Shown piece by piece: positions 23,770-34,488 of a DNA stretch of 64,000 bases. Each line of letters opens with the position of its first letter. Position 1 is the first letter of the stretch. Position numbers and translations under genes: made by a program. This stretch comes from Whalleya microplaca. Taxonomy: Eukaryota > Ascomycota > Sordariomycetes > Xylariales > Xylariaceae. Below the pieces are notes generated by a model, which saw nothing but the letters and a program-made list of their open reading frames with translations, searched no databases and had not been told where the DNA came from. The stretch is from contig MU385714.1 of assembly GCA_022497155.1 (NCBI GenBank), positions 1 through 64,000 of the forward strand, written 5' to 3'.

Positions 23770-24267
23770 TCAGCCCTCAGTGGTCTGCATGACCTCATCC
23801 TCGCCATCTTCTTCAGGCGGCAGGGGAAACTGGCCGAGGACCTCGATAATGATATCGATAATCTCCTGCTGTTTTTCGGCATCGAAGCGCATTTCCATGT
23901 CCTCGATGACGGAATTGAGAATGGGGATGCTAGTTGGCCGGATGTTCAGAAGCATGATGAATTCTCCCTTGCTGATATTGTACGGGTGCAGCCTCTTGAC
24001 CAACACTGAGATCGAGCTGGAGTCATAAGGTAGAGGCTTTTGACTCAGAGGACCAGGCGCAGACTCAAAATATTGCAGCACCTGTTTGGAAAATGAGTAC
24101 AATGAGGCTATGTGTGGTGAACGGGATACTCAAACCTCTTTGCGTAATGCTTCTAGGTTCCCTGGGCCGCGACGCTTTTGGCTGTGATATTCCTTTGCTT
24201 GGTTGCTCAGAAATTCGTAGACTTCAACATTAGTGAGTGCAGCGTTTTGCGCCTCGAGAATCTTCAT
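23770..24267 (-). CDS. rpc17: RNA polymerase III subunit Rpc9/Rpc17 (CGRP-RCP family)
   Basis: Two exons on the minus strand, 24267-24136 and 24081-23770, are separated by a 54 nt intron (donor GTTTGA, acceptor AACAG). They encode 147 residues, the normal length. The opening MKILEAQNAALTN is the family signature. The core (KRRGPGNLEALRKEV, then GPLSQKPLPYD, then LHPYNISKGEFIMLLNIRP) is the Rpb4-like HRDC fold, and the tail is acidic. Rpc17 forms the stalk of Pol III with Rpc25 and contacts TFIIIB during initiation at tRNA and 5S genes. The donor is a weak match to consensus. Position and phase are nevertheless unambiguous because the conserved block continues across the junction. Confidence 0.9.
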
Positions 24268-24723
24268 GGCGAAGGATGTCTTTGTTGTGGCCTAAGTAAC
24301 GGAGGGATTTTTGCTTGATAGATGCAGAACTGGAGACTGGAGACTGGAATGACTGGTTATCTAGTGAGGCTCAGTTCTTTCGCTCTTTAAGGTTTTTAGA
24401 CCTTTCCTAGGGTTTGATCGTCTTCCAGGCGGCCGAAAGTGAAGCTGAGTCGATTGCCGGCACTGCTGAAAAGTGGGGGTCAGCCGCCAACAAGGCTCGA
24501 ACATTCAATAGGACCTTTTGCTAGCTCTATTATAGAAGCTTGAATTTTGGATACCCCTCACCTGTATTGGTAATTATTCCTTCTATAAGAATATTCCTCG
24601 GGAAAAGGTGATCATAGGCCTTTAGGGCGGATTCACTTATGAGCGGAAAATATAAGGAATCATGGACAAGTATAGCCGTGTAGACAAGCCAAACAACATA
24701 TATTTGGTTTTCTACGCTCACAC
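24268..24723. other. Intergenic spacer between Rpc9 and COG7-like genes
   Basis: This is the upstream region of Rpc9 and the 3' region of the COG7-like gene, both on the minus strand. A short tandem repeat of GGAGACT-type units lies at about 24330-24350. No gene is seen. Confidence 0.5.
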
Positions 24724-25869
24724 CTATAAACCAGTCCGGAGCCTTTGCAGTTGACCCATTATAGAATATCCCGAGAGTGGTTTGTTCTCCGCGCCGGCTG
24801 CATCAGAATTGGCGGCAGGTTTTCGGGAATTGCCGTCCGAATCTCCTTTACCATCCCGTCGTCCATTCTGCTCCATCTCACGCAGCAGCTCCTTGTGTCT
24901 ATCCTCGACTATTTTAGCTAATCCATCGATGAATCTCGTCCTTCCTTTCTCTTCCGCGGTCCCCTTCCATACGTTGGTCAACTCCTTGAGCTCCTCAATG
25001 CGATGAGCTGCCCTTTCAATCCCCTCGACTGGATCGGTGCCTGGTCTGAGCAGATCGGAAATCTCGTCTCTCAGCTGCTTGAGCACTTGCTGCCCTTTCT
25101 CTTCCGTACTATGTGCTTCGGCTCCGGGTTCCGGTGCCGATACTGATAGAAACGACGAGCTAACCGATAGCTCAGACGGAGGGAAAACGAATTCCATAGC
25201 GTCTCCAAATGTCTTGACGACCGAATCGAGGCGTGATCGTACGAGCGTCAACGTCTGTAACTGAGTGATATATGGCGGGTCCGTGGTATTGTTATCCTGT
25301 GGCGGAGGCTCATCGCTCACAGGGGGTACTACCATTGACGCACGGGTCGGAGTAGCTTGAATCGTTGCGCTGGCCTTTCTGTCTGCCTGTTCCTGTATGC
25401 CATCTGGGACAAATTTCACGATGTCCTCATGTAGACCTTCTGACAGAGCTTCGGACAAACTCAATGTTTCTCCTCGCAAGAGCTCCACCTCATAGGCTAA
25501 TCGACTTCCACTTCGTAATATGTCGTCTGTAAGTTGGGTAAGAGTGTTTGTGAGTCTGGTCGTGTGGGCACTCAATTGGGAGAGCTGCGTCTGAGCCTGA
25601 GAAGATAGATCGGCGAGGGGGACCGAAGGGTCATTAGATCGTGGAATCGTGGAAGAGCTTTGGGTTCGGAGGGGCGGGAGCGAGGCATTGAGGTATTCGG
25701 CGGGGTCGAACGACGGCGCGAGAAAGCTTTGGAGGAAGGGGTCGGTTACATGAACAGATTTTGGTTGTAATGGCTGCTTCGATTGTTGTCGCGTGTGGTA
25801 CGGCAGTGTTCGAGACGTTGCCGAGCTATTCTGGCGCCGTCTTGTCATAGATTTTGAATCCCAGGACAT
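24724..25869 (-). CDS. cog7: COG7-like subunit of the conserved oligomeric Golgi complex
   Basis: Single minus-strand exon of 381 residues. After a basic, Gln/Ser-rich head, residues of about 40-65 read DPFLQSFLAPSFDPAEYLN followed by ASLPPL, which resembles the start of fungal COG7 proteins. A long heptad-rich helical region follows (SSQAQTQLSQLSAHTTRLTN, then LAYEVELLRGETLSLSEALS). COG is a tethering complex for retrograde intra-Golgi vesicles. COG7 belongs to lobe B and is anchored through N-terminal coiled coils, which fits. The C-terminus (YSIMGQLQRLRTGL) is also typical of this group as I remember it. Assignment rests on the N-terminal motif and architecture. Another coiled-coil tether such as COG5 is possible. 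Confidence 0.65.
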   Translation of the reverse strand: MSWDSKSMTRRRQNSSATSRTLPYHTRQQSKQPLQPKSVHVTDPFLQSFLAPSFDPAEYLNASLPPLRTQSSSTIPRSNDPSVPLADLSSQAQTQLSQLSAHTTRLTNTLTQLTDDILRSGSRLAYEVELLRGETLSLSEALSEGLHEDIVKFVPDGIQEQADRKASATIQATPTRASMVVPPVSDEPPPQDNNTTDPPYITQLQTLTLVRSRLDSVVKTFGDAMEFVFPPSELSVSSSFLSVSAPEPGAEAHSTEEKGQQVLKQLRDEISDLLRPGTDPVEGIERAAHRIEELKELTNVWKGTAEEKGRTRFIDGLAKIVEDRHKELLREMEQNGRRDGKGDSDGNSRKPAANSDAAGAENKPLSGYSIMGQLQRLRTGL

Positions 25870-26293
25870 GGTGTAGGATCTTTTGGTTTTTTCCCCCGCA
25901 AGTTGAAAATGACACTTATAGGTCAGCGCCGTTCCGAGCCCAAGCTGTGTGATTTTGCCAATACAGCATCAGGGTAGATCTCTTGACTCGAAAGGAACGG
26001 CTATAAAGCAATTGAAGATACATGTATAAGTCTAGGTGGGAATTACGTAGGAGTTGACTTCCATGGAAGGCTACAAGGCTGCACCTGACTAAACCTTACT
26101 GTAGATCTAACTAAACGCCAGCGTGGTGGGGGCGTTAGTTGTCAGGATATGTGATCCATTGATGTATTGTGTTGTTGTAGATGGTAGACTCTAAGCTAGT
26201 ACTAACAGTGGGTACGATATGAATACATGGTGTGCAGGGATCACGGGGCGTTAGTATCCATACATGTAGATAAGTACGGAATACGCAGTATAC
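25870..26293. other. Promoter-side DNA between COG7-like gene and transposon
   Basis: It contains the COG7-like upstream region, then DNA of normal composition up to the left end of the inverted-repeat element. No coding frame is seen. Confidence 0.5.
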
Positions 26294-27629
26294 CTAACCG
26301 TGCACCACCCCATTTGCAATGCCACGTCATTTGCAATGAAATAACACTACATCTTTAAAATTAAATAACAAATTAATAAAAATAGTTATAAAGTTAATTC
26401 CTTTAGTTATATATTATTTAAAGGCTAAATTAAAACAGCACTATAATAGAAATGAAATTAACTTAATATTTATAAAATAATATTTAATTGTTTTAAATAT
26501 TATAAAAACGTATATATTAAAAGTAAAAAGTTAATTATATATTAAATTTATAACTTTTAATTAAATCCTTTTAATATAAGTTATATTAACTTTTAATAAG
26601 TTAATTTAAAAATTAATATAAAATGTATAAAGTGAAATAATATATTATATAAAAAATAAAAATCTAACATTTAAGTTATAATAAAGCTATACTTTAAATG
26701 CTTAAAATCTTTTATTTTTTTTATTTTTTTTATTTTTTTAAGCTAAGCTAGCCTTAAGGGATAAGGGCTTATAAAGCCCCGTATTAAAAATTATAAAAAT
26801 TATATTTCCCTTTATATATATTTAAAAAAAATTTCTTAAATAAATATATAATATATTATTTTTAAAAGGTTATTAAAAATTTAATAAAATACTTATTAAT
26901 ACGCTTTTTTATTTATATTAAACTTAGATTTATATATTATGTAAATATTAATAAAATTATATAATATTAATATTATATTAATATTTAAAACTTTTAAAAT
27001 AACGTATTATATATTAAGTTTTTAAAATATATATAAAAATATAAACCGATTTATTTTTAATTTTTTAAAATTTTATATTAGTATTAAAATGCTTTATAAA
27101 TTATATATATATTATTTAAAGTTTATTTAATAAGCCGTTATTATAATATTTAAAAGTAAATATTAAACTTTTATTTTATTACTTGTTACAGGGTATACGC
27201 CTTACGAAAGACAGGGCTTAAAATTTGGCTATATTACTAGTAAAATTATTAACATGAGGAGGAAAAGGAAAAAAGGAAGCAAGTTTAATAAGGCCTGCTA
27301 AAAATCACTATGTACGCAAGGTGGGGTAGCTTAGTCATCCAGGTGATTGCAGCGTTTGCGTACCCCACCTGATCCTGATTCCAATCCTAATCCTAACTAG
27401 TCCCGATTCGGCCGTAACATTACTTTTTATTTTATTTTACATTTTATATTTAATTAAGCGATTAATAAAAGTAGTTTCCATTATATAATATCAATTAACT
27501 ATTATCTTTTATAATATTTAAAAAAGTGAGTTCGTATTTATTTTTATTAATTTATTATTTAATTTTAAAGATGTAGTGTTATTTCATTGCAAATGGGGTG
27601 GCATTGCAAATGTGGTGGTGCACGGTTAG
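26294..27629. mobile_element. DNA transposon relic with 91 bp terminal inverted repeats
   Basis: The left end (26294-26384) and right end (27539-27629) are inverted copies of each other. They start CTAACCGTGCACCACC and differ at only about four of 91 positions. A perfect ATAC direct repeat flanks the ends (26290-26293 and 27630-27633). A TA duplication with a one-base C/T mismatch at the tip also fits, as for Tc1/mariner-type elements. Each end holds two copies of CATTTGCAATG or a close variant, spaced 17 bp (left copies at 26311 and 26328), plausible transposase sites. The body is extremely AT-rich with no open frame, so the element is non-autonomous or destroyed by RIP. Confidence 0.85.
27320..27369. 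repeat. Short inverted repeat in a GC-normal island inside the transposon
   Basis: GGTGGGGTA (27320-27328) faces TACCCCACC (27361-27369) across 32 bp. TACGCAA just outside the left arm is matched by TTGCGTA just inside the right arm, so the two ends are circular permutations of one another. The surrounding tract (about 27183-27420) has near-normal GC between two RIP-like AT tracts. Confidence 0.5.
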
Positions 27630-29844
27630 ATACGTACATCACAGGTATGTACATGTGGTGCCCACACTGGAAACCCTATTAGGTGTGGTTCCTAATACTG
27701 TAGCACCGCTGTGAGCCTTATCAATCTGTGTAGAGTATGTACATAAATATCTATTTGTATGCAGTACCTTTGCTAGACCCTTCAATATTTAAAGTCTAGA
27801 GGTTCATAGGATGCCTGTTATGAGATGTGCATACTTGAAGTGTGTAGCAGTCACTACATGTGCCTAGGTATTTATGGAAGCTTCGTATAATACTTTCAGC
27901 CCAAGTCGGCCTTTCAGATGCCCGTAAGTATAGCAGGTTATCACAGATGTAACTCTTTATTTATCAAGGTAATAGTACCATAGAACGTTTCCTGTGCACT
28001 CTACTTAGCTATATTGATTTCCCGTTCCTATTATCTTGTTCATACCTGCACCACAGAACTACCTAGGTACCTGGCTGTATCTGGACAAAATTACTGATGA
28101 TGATTATTAGTTGTATCGTTAGGTTGTTATAGATAAACTACCCAGGTTGTCCCAGCAAGAGATGAGGCCATAAGCTACCTACCTAGTAAGTTCCTATGGC
28201 CATGAGTGAGAGAGCATTCATGCTGCGAAGTAAAAAGCGCCAGGTATACCTACCTAGGTGGGTATGGCAGCCTAGCCGGCCTCGAACAGCACACCTCTAG
28301 TTGATCTCCGTTGGCCTATCTGTTTGTGCCTTATAGGCGCAACAAAATGAATGAGGTTCATGCTTGCTTTGCTACATGTAACATGCCTGTACTTTAAGTA
28401 TCCATGGATTGAGACAAGTAGGTACCTAGGGCTCACCGAAACCTTCCTATAGTAGGTACCTACCTTAGGTGCCTGTCAGCTTACATATGCATCAATATAT
28501 TAAGATACTGGAACCTACTTAAGTACCTATCCATGCGTACCTGCCTTAGGTGCGCACGTATGTAGCCTTCCATCTCTCCAGTGAATAGGAAGTGGTCAGG
28601 GTGGTTGATATGTATAACTGGATCGTTCGCGCTACATACTTGCCTCATTGGAGTGGCTGTACCCACGTTGAGCCTATCAGCCTTTCTGCCTAAGAATCCA
28701 AGAATACATCATGTGGGCAACGTCGGTAGCCTCGCACATTGGATCATCAGCTTGTTTCAGTTCACCCAACTGCAGCCTGCAGCATTGAACCTATGGATCA
28801 GGAATATGGTATCTGGTAGGTAAACCCAACTGCAGTGGGTGCAGTCCTGACATGGTAGCCTACAGAGCCACCTGATCTGGGTATACGTTGTTGATATGAT
28901 TCATCTTTCACAGAACTGTGCACTGCTTAGGTCATTGCCAGCTGCACCACTTAGAACATGGGTGCTGCTTTGCCTACACAACTTTCCAGCAAGGCAAGAT
29001 AGAAGCAAACGCACAATTTCACCGTCGCAACCTGTACCTTCTCTACCTTCTCCACCTCAGATATCCTCCGATATCCTCAGATATCTTCATCTCAACCAAT
29101 AAATGCACTGGACACGTCTTTGCCAGGTATTTGCTCTCTTACTTCGCCAAAGTATCAATGCCTGACCTTGATGCAGATGCTCGACTTCAAAACTTTTTTG
29201 ATATAGAGGCACACAATCCAGCTTCAGATGCGCCGAGAGACTTCGTCGCTTTGTTTGGCCCTTTCTCGACTTTCTGTCTTCCCCACGACACCAAACAGTT
29301 CCTACCTGACACATTGGAACCTGTACTTTGATTTCATCCAGGTATGTCCAGTTCAGCTCGTTTCCTATGATCTCTTGGGGTCCACGTCTTGATCAATACG
29401 TACCACAATTTTGCGTTGGCATGAATTGAAGGCACAATCCACGCACGCACAATGGGTTTCGTTCATTACGTCTTGGCTAGGTGAACTTCCCTTCCCTTCA
29501 AGCTCATTCTCTTTCTAGAAGTCGGTGGAGTTGATAGATTTCTTCTATATCCAATGGCCTACCTCTAGTCAAGACCCGTCTTTTCGTTATGGGAACTTTC
29601 TTCACTCGGTATTTACCAATACTAGGCCATTTATAAATCATTTTGCCTACCTTCCGTTCTAGAGGCTGCAAGTAACCTAGCCTCAGCAACCCCTCAATAT
29701 CCACCTAGCCTTCATATGTGTTCATATTCCTCCATATTCCACCACGTTTGATGCTCCTGATACTGACAGCGTCCCGAGCTTGTAGACTCGGTCAGTCGGC
29801 AGCTAGTTACCTAGGTATCGACCAAGTAACAAGCAGGATATAAC
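27630..29844. other. Gene-poor DNA dense in CCTAGG/GGTACC palindromes
   Basis: From about 28050 to 28600, words such as TACCTAGGTA, AGGTACCT and CCTACCTAGGT recur many times. No conserved gene is seen. A minus-strand open frame at 29504-29704 (66 codons; ends DIEEIYQLHRLLERE) has a protein-like composition and could be the tail of a decayed gene, but it has no partner exons. A plus-strand frame at 28918-29331 has no domain. The last 100 bases are the leader of the PARP-UBC gene. Confidence 0.45.
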
Positions 29845-32800
29845 ATGGCGCCCCCCAAAGGAAGGGCTCGGTTTCAAGAAGACCTGAAGGCGGCAGCTGA
29901 GAAAGATATTGCCAACGTCTCTGGCATGAACAAGGGAGATGCAGAAAATGAATTTGTATTCATCTTTGGTCATCCCCTATTGCCAACCCCTTCTGGAATT
30001 GAGATACGTATTCAGCCACAGGGTGAGTGCTTTCGTTCATTTTATTGATGGCACTATGTCACTTCAGCTTGCAACCACTGTTCGTTGGGCTGACACTATA
30101 AACAGACATAGGGGGCTATCCGAACGAGAACTCTTTTCTCGCCTACACCAACAGTGATGTGCCGGCGAATATTGGGCGAGAGCTCGAGGAATCCATGTAC
30201 AAAACGACTGGCATGAAAGTTGAAGGAATGCTCAGTGATCTTATCCGAAGACTCCGAGCTACCTTAGAAGGCAACGAAGCTGAGGCTAAGACCGACTCCG
30301 TAATATCCGATGCGGATGCATCCGACTTCGATGAAGATGAGCCATATGACAGCAATGAAGACGTCCCTTTTACGTATGACGATGACCCCTTCGATCTCGG
30401 TGTTCACTACGTCGAAAACAGCACTGCTCAAGCTAAGGGCATCATCTCCCCTTATATTCTAGAACGGGCCCGCCGCGATCTTCACTCCGTTTTACGTGGC
30501 GGTTTCCGCGCTGGAAAGATAAACGGATTTGAGTTTACTACCGATCATAGCATTGTCTCGACTTCGGTTCGAGTAAGCAAATTGGGTCTCTCCGAAGAAA
30601 CGCGCGAAGCTTGGAAGCTTGCCTCGTCAGATTACATTGTCCTGCTCATTCAATACGAGGGCTGTTACAGCAGCTTCGAGGATATCATCCAGAGGGCGAC
30701 CGGACTTTCTGGTATCAAGTTTCGCCTGAGAAAGTGCTCAAGAAGGAAGCCTTCATTACAGCAGGCTCTAGCGGCCTTCTCTCCAGATTCCTCTAGGAAG
30801 TCATCGTCGTTGAAAATACCGACCGCACAGCCTGATGACCCGGTCCCGAAAAACTTGGAATTGTCCCATTTTTGGATTGGTGAATCAATTGACAACCTCA
30901 TGAACGGTGAATTCATCCCTATGATGAAACTAAGGCACCGACTTGGTGGCTCTTGGGACTCGGCCAAGGAGAGATATTCGAAATTCCTGAAGTCGGCGGC
31001 TTCTGCCATGTCGAACTCTGAGGATGGCGTCGTCTTGACTGAGGAAGAGAAAGAGGTACCGAGTAATGGAGCCCAGATACCTACCTTCCTCACCGCCGAC
31101 CACCTAGTCAGTGGTGGGGAAATCTCTTTCCCCCTGGTTGCCACGCAATTCGTTATGCACTATCTCGTCAGATGCAGTAACTACTGCATGATCTGTCATC
31201 AGAAAGTAGAGGGCAATTTCGAGTCTCTGAAGCCATATGTATGTGGTGACCCTCTTTGTCTTTTTCAATACATGAGCCTCGGCCTCGGCCCAAGTATCGA
31301 TCATGAAATTATCAACCAACCTTACGTCGTTGATCTTTTGATCAGCTTCTGCTATGCTAGCGTATGCGGTAGTCGATTCGGCAAGGCTAGCCTTCGGGAG
31401 TTTCCCCGAGGGTTGAATCTACAAGTACCAAAAATACGAACGAAGATCGAGCCCGATAGCCCACTATCTCCTCGCTCCATTGCTATAATGGGAGGGGTGC
31501 TTATAGAACCGATATGCGTGGACATCGACTGGGATGCCTCTACTGCTACCATAGTTGGTGACTACAATGAGCATGACTTAAGAGAAGGGCGATGGATAAT
31601 CCTCTCCACAAATCTGGTTACGCTTTCTGAAGATTCTAATAGTGAAGCACAAAGCGTTCTGCATCATGCTCGCATCGAGTGGAAATACAATTCGTTATTA
31701 CAGTTCCGCGTTGTGTCGCGACATACGATGCCTATGACGGAAGTGGATGACGAAGCGTTAATATCTTCCGGATCAGAATGTAACATACGTGGCCAGCTTG
31801 TGCTTTGTGACCAAGACTTGGATGAACTTGACAATGAAGAGAAAGCTTTCTCTATGGAAATCCTGCTATGCACCCTTCCGTCGGTTATGGACATGAGATC
31901 ACATTTGATGAGCAACCCGTTTGCACAACTAGCTAAATGGGACCGGATGACCCCGGCAGCGATGGGGTTGCTGAGGTGGATTGTAGCTTCGAACCGGTCA
32001 TATATTGTGCAAGTAGACGAACGTCCGGATGCCAATGAGAATTCTCTCGAGAGCAAGCTCGGTCGGCAGCATGAGAGAATCTCGGGTGTTGACGGTTGGA
32101 TGCAATTCAGATTTGCCCAAGGATCCCCAGAGAAGGAGGCGCTATTCAATGAAGCATTGGAGCTCGTTAACAAACCACAGCGCTCCCTAGTAGCGTGGCA
32201 TGGAAGCCCCTTGGAAAATTGGCACAGCATCATTCGCCAGGGCCTGAATTACACTGTCACAGCCAATGGTCGTTCTTTTGGAGATGGTGTCTATTTCAGT
32301 CGAGATTTTGATTATAGTCTCGGCTATACAGGTGGAGGAATTCTCAGGAATTGGGTAAGTTCACCTGATCCCCTGGTTTATTACCACATAATCACTGGTC
32401 TAACTCGATTAATAGTCAAATGCACACGTATGGCCCCAATCTGCCTTGAAGGTAGGTGCTGCCATTAGCTTGAACGAACTGGTCAATCTCCCTGAAAACT
32501 TTCAGAATTCCGCCTCATTTTTTGTGGTACAACATTGCCATTGGATTCAGTGCAGATATCTTTTTATCAAACCCAGACATCAAGAGGAAGAGGTTTCCGG
32601 CGGGACCAGGCCGACTTCAGATGCAGTATCCAGAAAAGCCAAGAAAGATAAAGGCCATGAATCTGAAGTAGCTGAATTCATTCAAGACCTTAAATGGGTG
32701 ACAACAGGGCCTTCACGCAGCGCGTTATATATCCCAGAAATCGCGATTCCGTCCGCGCAGTATGGGCGCAAAACTTCGACGGCATCCTTGAATAAGGCTG

Positions 32801-33588
32801 CGCGTGAACATCATTTAGATAGCAGTGACGATGATGAGGATGATATCAGATTCATCTTTAACCCCAAAGCGGACGATAATCAGGCATCGAAGCCTTACCA
32901 TGTTGGCGATCTCCCTCCAACACCGACTCAACAAGAGCCGCAAACCGATTTCCGCCCTGGGACACTCGACTTTTCTAGCCTACCACAGCTAGCACCCCCT
33001 TCTTATGCAACTGAGATTGCTCAGAGGACTCTTGGGAAGGAGATTAAAAAATTGCAGCAGACCCAGTCTACAACACCTCTCCATGAACTGGGCTGGTACA
33101 TTTACTTTGAGCGGATGAACAACATGTTTCAGTGGATCGTCGAGCTGCACTCCTTCGACCCGAGTCTGCCGCTTGCACAGGATATGAAAGCAGCCGGCGT
33201 GACCAGTATTATACTCGAAATTCGCTTCCTACGCCACTTTCCTATATCCCCGCCGTTCATACGGGTGGTTCGTCCACGATTCCTCCCGTTCATGAATGGC
33301 GGAGGTGGTCATGTCACAGTCGGGGGTGCAATGTGCATGGAGCTTCTCACCAATACTGGTTGGTCGCCAGCCAACAGTATCGAGAACGTTCTATTTCAGG
33401 TTCGCATGGCCATAAGCAGTACCGATCCACAGCCCGCGCGGCTCGAAAAGGCGTATAAGAATAGCACCCAACAGTACGGCGTCACAGAAGCCGTGCAAGC
33501 ATACACTCGTGCTGCTAACGCCCACGGATGGGAAGTGCCAATGGACCTGCACGAAGCAACTACCCAGATGCCAGATGTATCTGACTGA
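29845..33588 (+). CDS. PARP catalytic domain fused to a ubiquitin-conjugating (UBC/E2-like) domain
   Basis: Three exons (29845-30022, 30106-32354, 32416-33588; introns 83 and 61 nt) join in phase to 1199 residues. Residues of about 20-110 (NEFVFIFGHPLLP, then GGYPNENSFLAYT) look like an RWD-type fold. An acidic linker and a long middle region with a Cys/His cluster follow (CSNYCMICHQKVEG, then CGDPLCLFQYMS). The PARP motif LVAWHGSPLENWHSIIRQGL gives His at about 758, and FGDGVYFSRD gives Tyr at about 789. The third catalytic position is not an obvious Glu, so mono-ADP-ribosylation is more likely than polymer synthesis. The C-terminal 200 residues are a UBC fold (WIVELHSFD, then PPFIRVVRPRFLPF) with a candidate catalytic Cys at about 1116 in GGAMCMELLT. 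The architecture links ADP-ribosylation with ubiquitin transfer on one chain. Substrate is unknown. Confidence 0.9.
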
Positions 33589-34101
33589 AACCGCTGGATC
33601 CTCCTCAGGATGATGAGGCATTGATAGGGTTTACACGAACCTGAACACTATGATACCGAGCACGTACTCGAGACATTTGACAGTATCACGACCAACATCG
33701 ATGGCCGGGTGGTTTCACCCAATGGCCATTACATAAGATGGAAATTTGGCTGTCCTACATGTAATGATTATGTACGCAATTAGCTAGCACGAATTGAGAA
33801 CAACAAAATCTTACCAATCCGCGGTATCGACCGGTAGTTTGATGATCAAAGTCTAAAGGTGAAGAGTCTGAGCTAGAATCGTGATTTACTTCAGCTAGTA
33901 AGTATGGAATGCTTTTCTTGCTCTCTACCTGCACCACAGGGATGCGCCAAAGGTGAACTTTATATCCCTTCCACGAGTCCCCCAGCTGTAAAAACCGTAA
34001 TACCTCGCACAGGTCCGTCCTCTGATCACGTTGTTAATTTTACTAATGCCTATATCAACTTCAATCTCATTATCCGTGGTTTCGGCCTCCAGATAGATAT
34101 C
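33589..34101. other. Intergenic between PARP-UBC gene and small membrane-protein candidate
   Basis: It holds the 3' UTR of the PARP-UBC gene. The frame of the small candidate gene stays open upstream to an ATG at 33904, but that extension has no protein character. Nothing else is seen. Confidence 0.45.
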
Positions 34102-34488
34102 ATGTCAGGGCCTCTTCTATCTCCCGCGCAATCCAATATCAGCCACCACGCCTACGGAGAACAATATTATTTCCTGAGATGCCTGCCGCGCAGCATCTTC
34201 TTGCGACGTGTTATCGTCTTGACGCTGCTCATAGTCTCACTGGCCGGCTTCCTCACCATGCACCGTCGGAGTGTCAGTAGAAGCTATTTCCTATATATAT
34301 ACTACTGTATATATATCTAAGATCAGTGTTAACTTGCCCAGCAGCTGCTCGAATATAAGTCTCGGTCGTTTGATCTTCCATTGCACGGCTTTGCAAGTAC
34401 GCGCGAGAGCGGCCTCCCCCTTATACTAGGGCCCTGGAACTCATCGGAGATCGCGAGGACCTGGTTAGAGCGCGAGTGGCGGAGCTGA
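34102..34488 (+). CDS. Possible small single-pass membrane protein (105 residues)
   Basis: Two exons, 34102-34272 and 34342-34488, join in phase across a 69 nt intron (donor GTCAGT, acceptor CCCAG). The N-terminal 35 residues (MSGPLLSPAQSNISHHAYGE) are followed by LRR-flanked hydrophobic residues RRVIVLTLLIVSLAGFLTM, then a short polar tail ending ARTWLEREWRS. This is the layout of a type II or small ER/Golgi membrane protein. I recognise no family. Support is the clean splice phase and the hydrophobic segment. The acceptor is a NAGNAG pair, so a one-residue variant is possible. A longer start at 33904 is in frame but less likely. It could also be chance. Confidence 0.4.

Noticed and set aside
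27183..27420. Telomere-like CCTAAT repeats (ATCCTAATCCTAACTA)
   Set aside because: Only two to three imperfect units. Not the TTAGGG-type fungal telomere array.
29504..29704. 66-codon minus-strand frame ending DIEEIYQLHRLLERE
   Set aside because: Looks coding but has no partner exons, start context or known family. Could be a gene remnant, not called.
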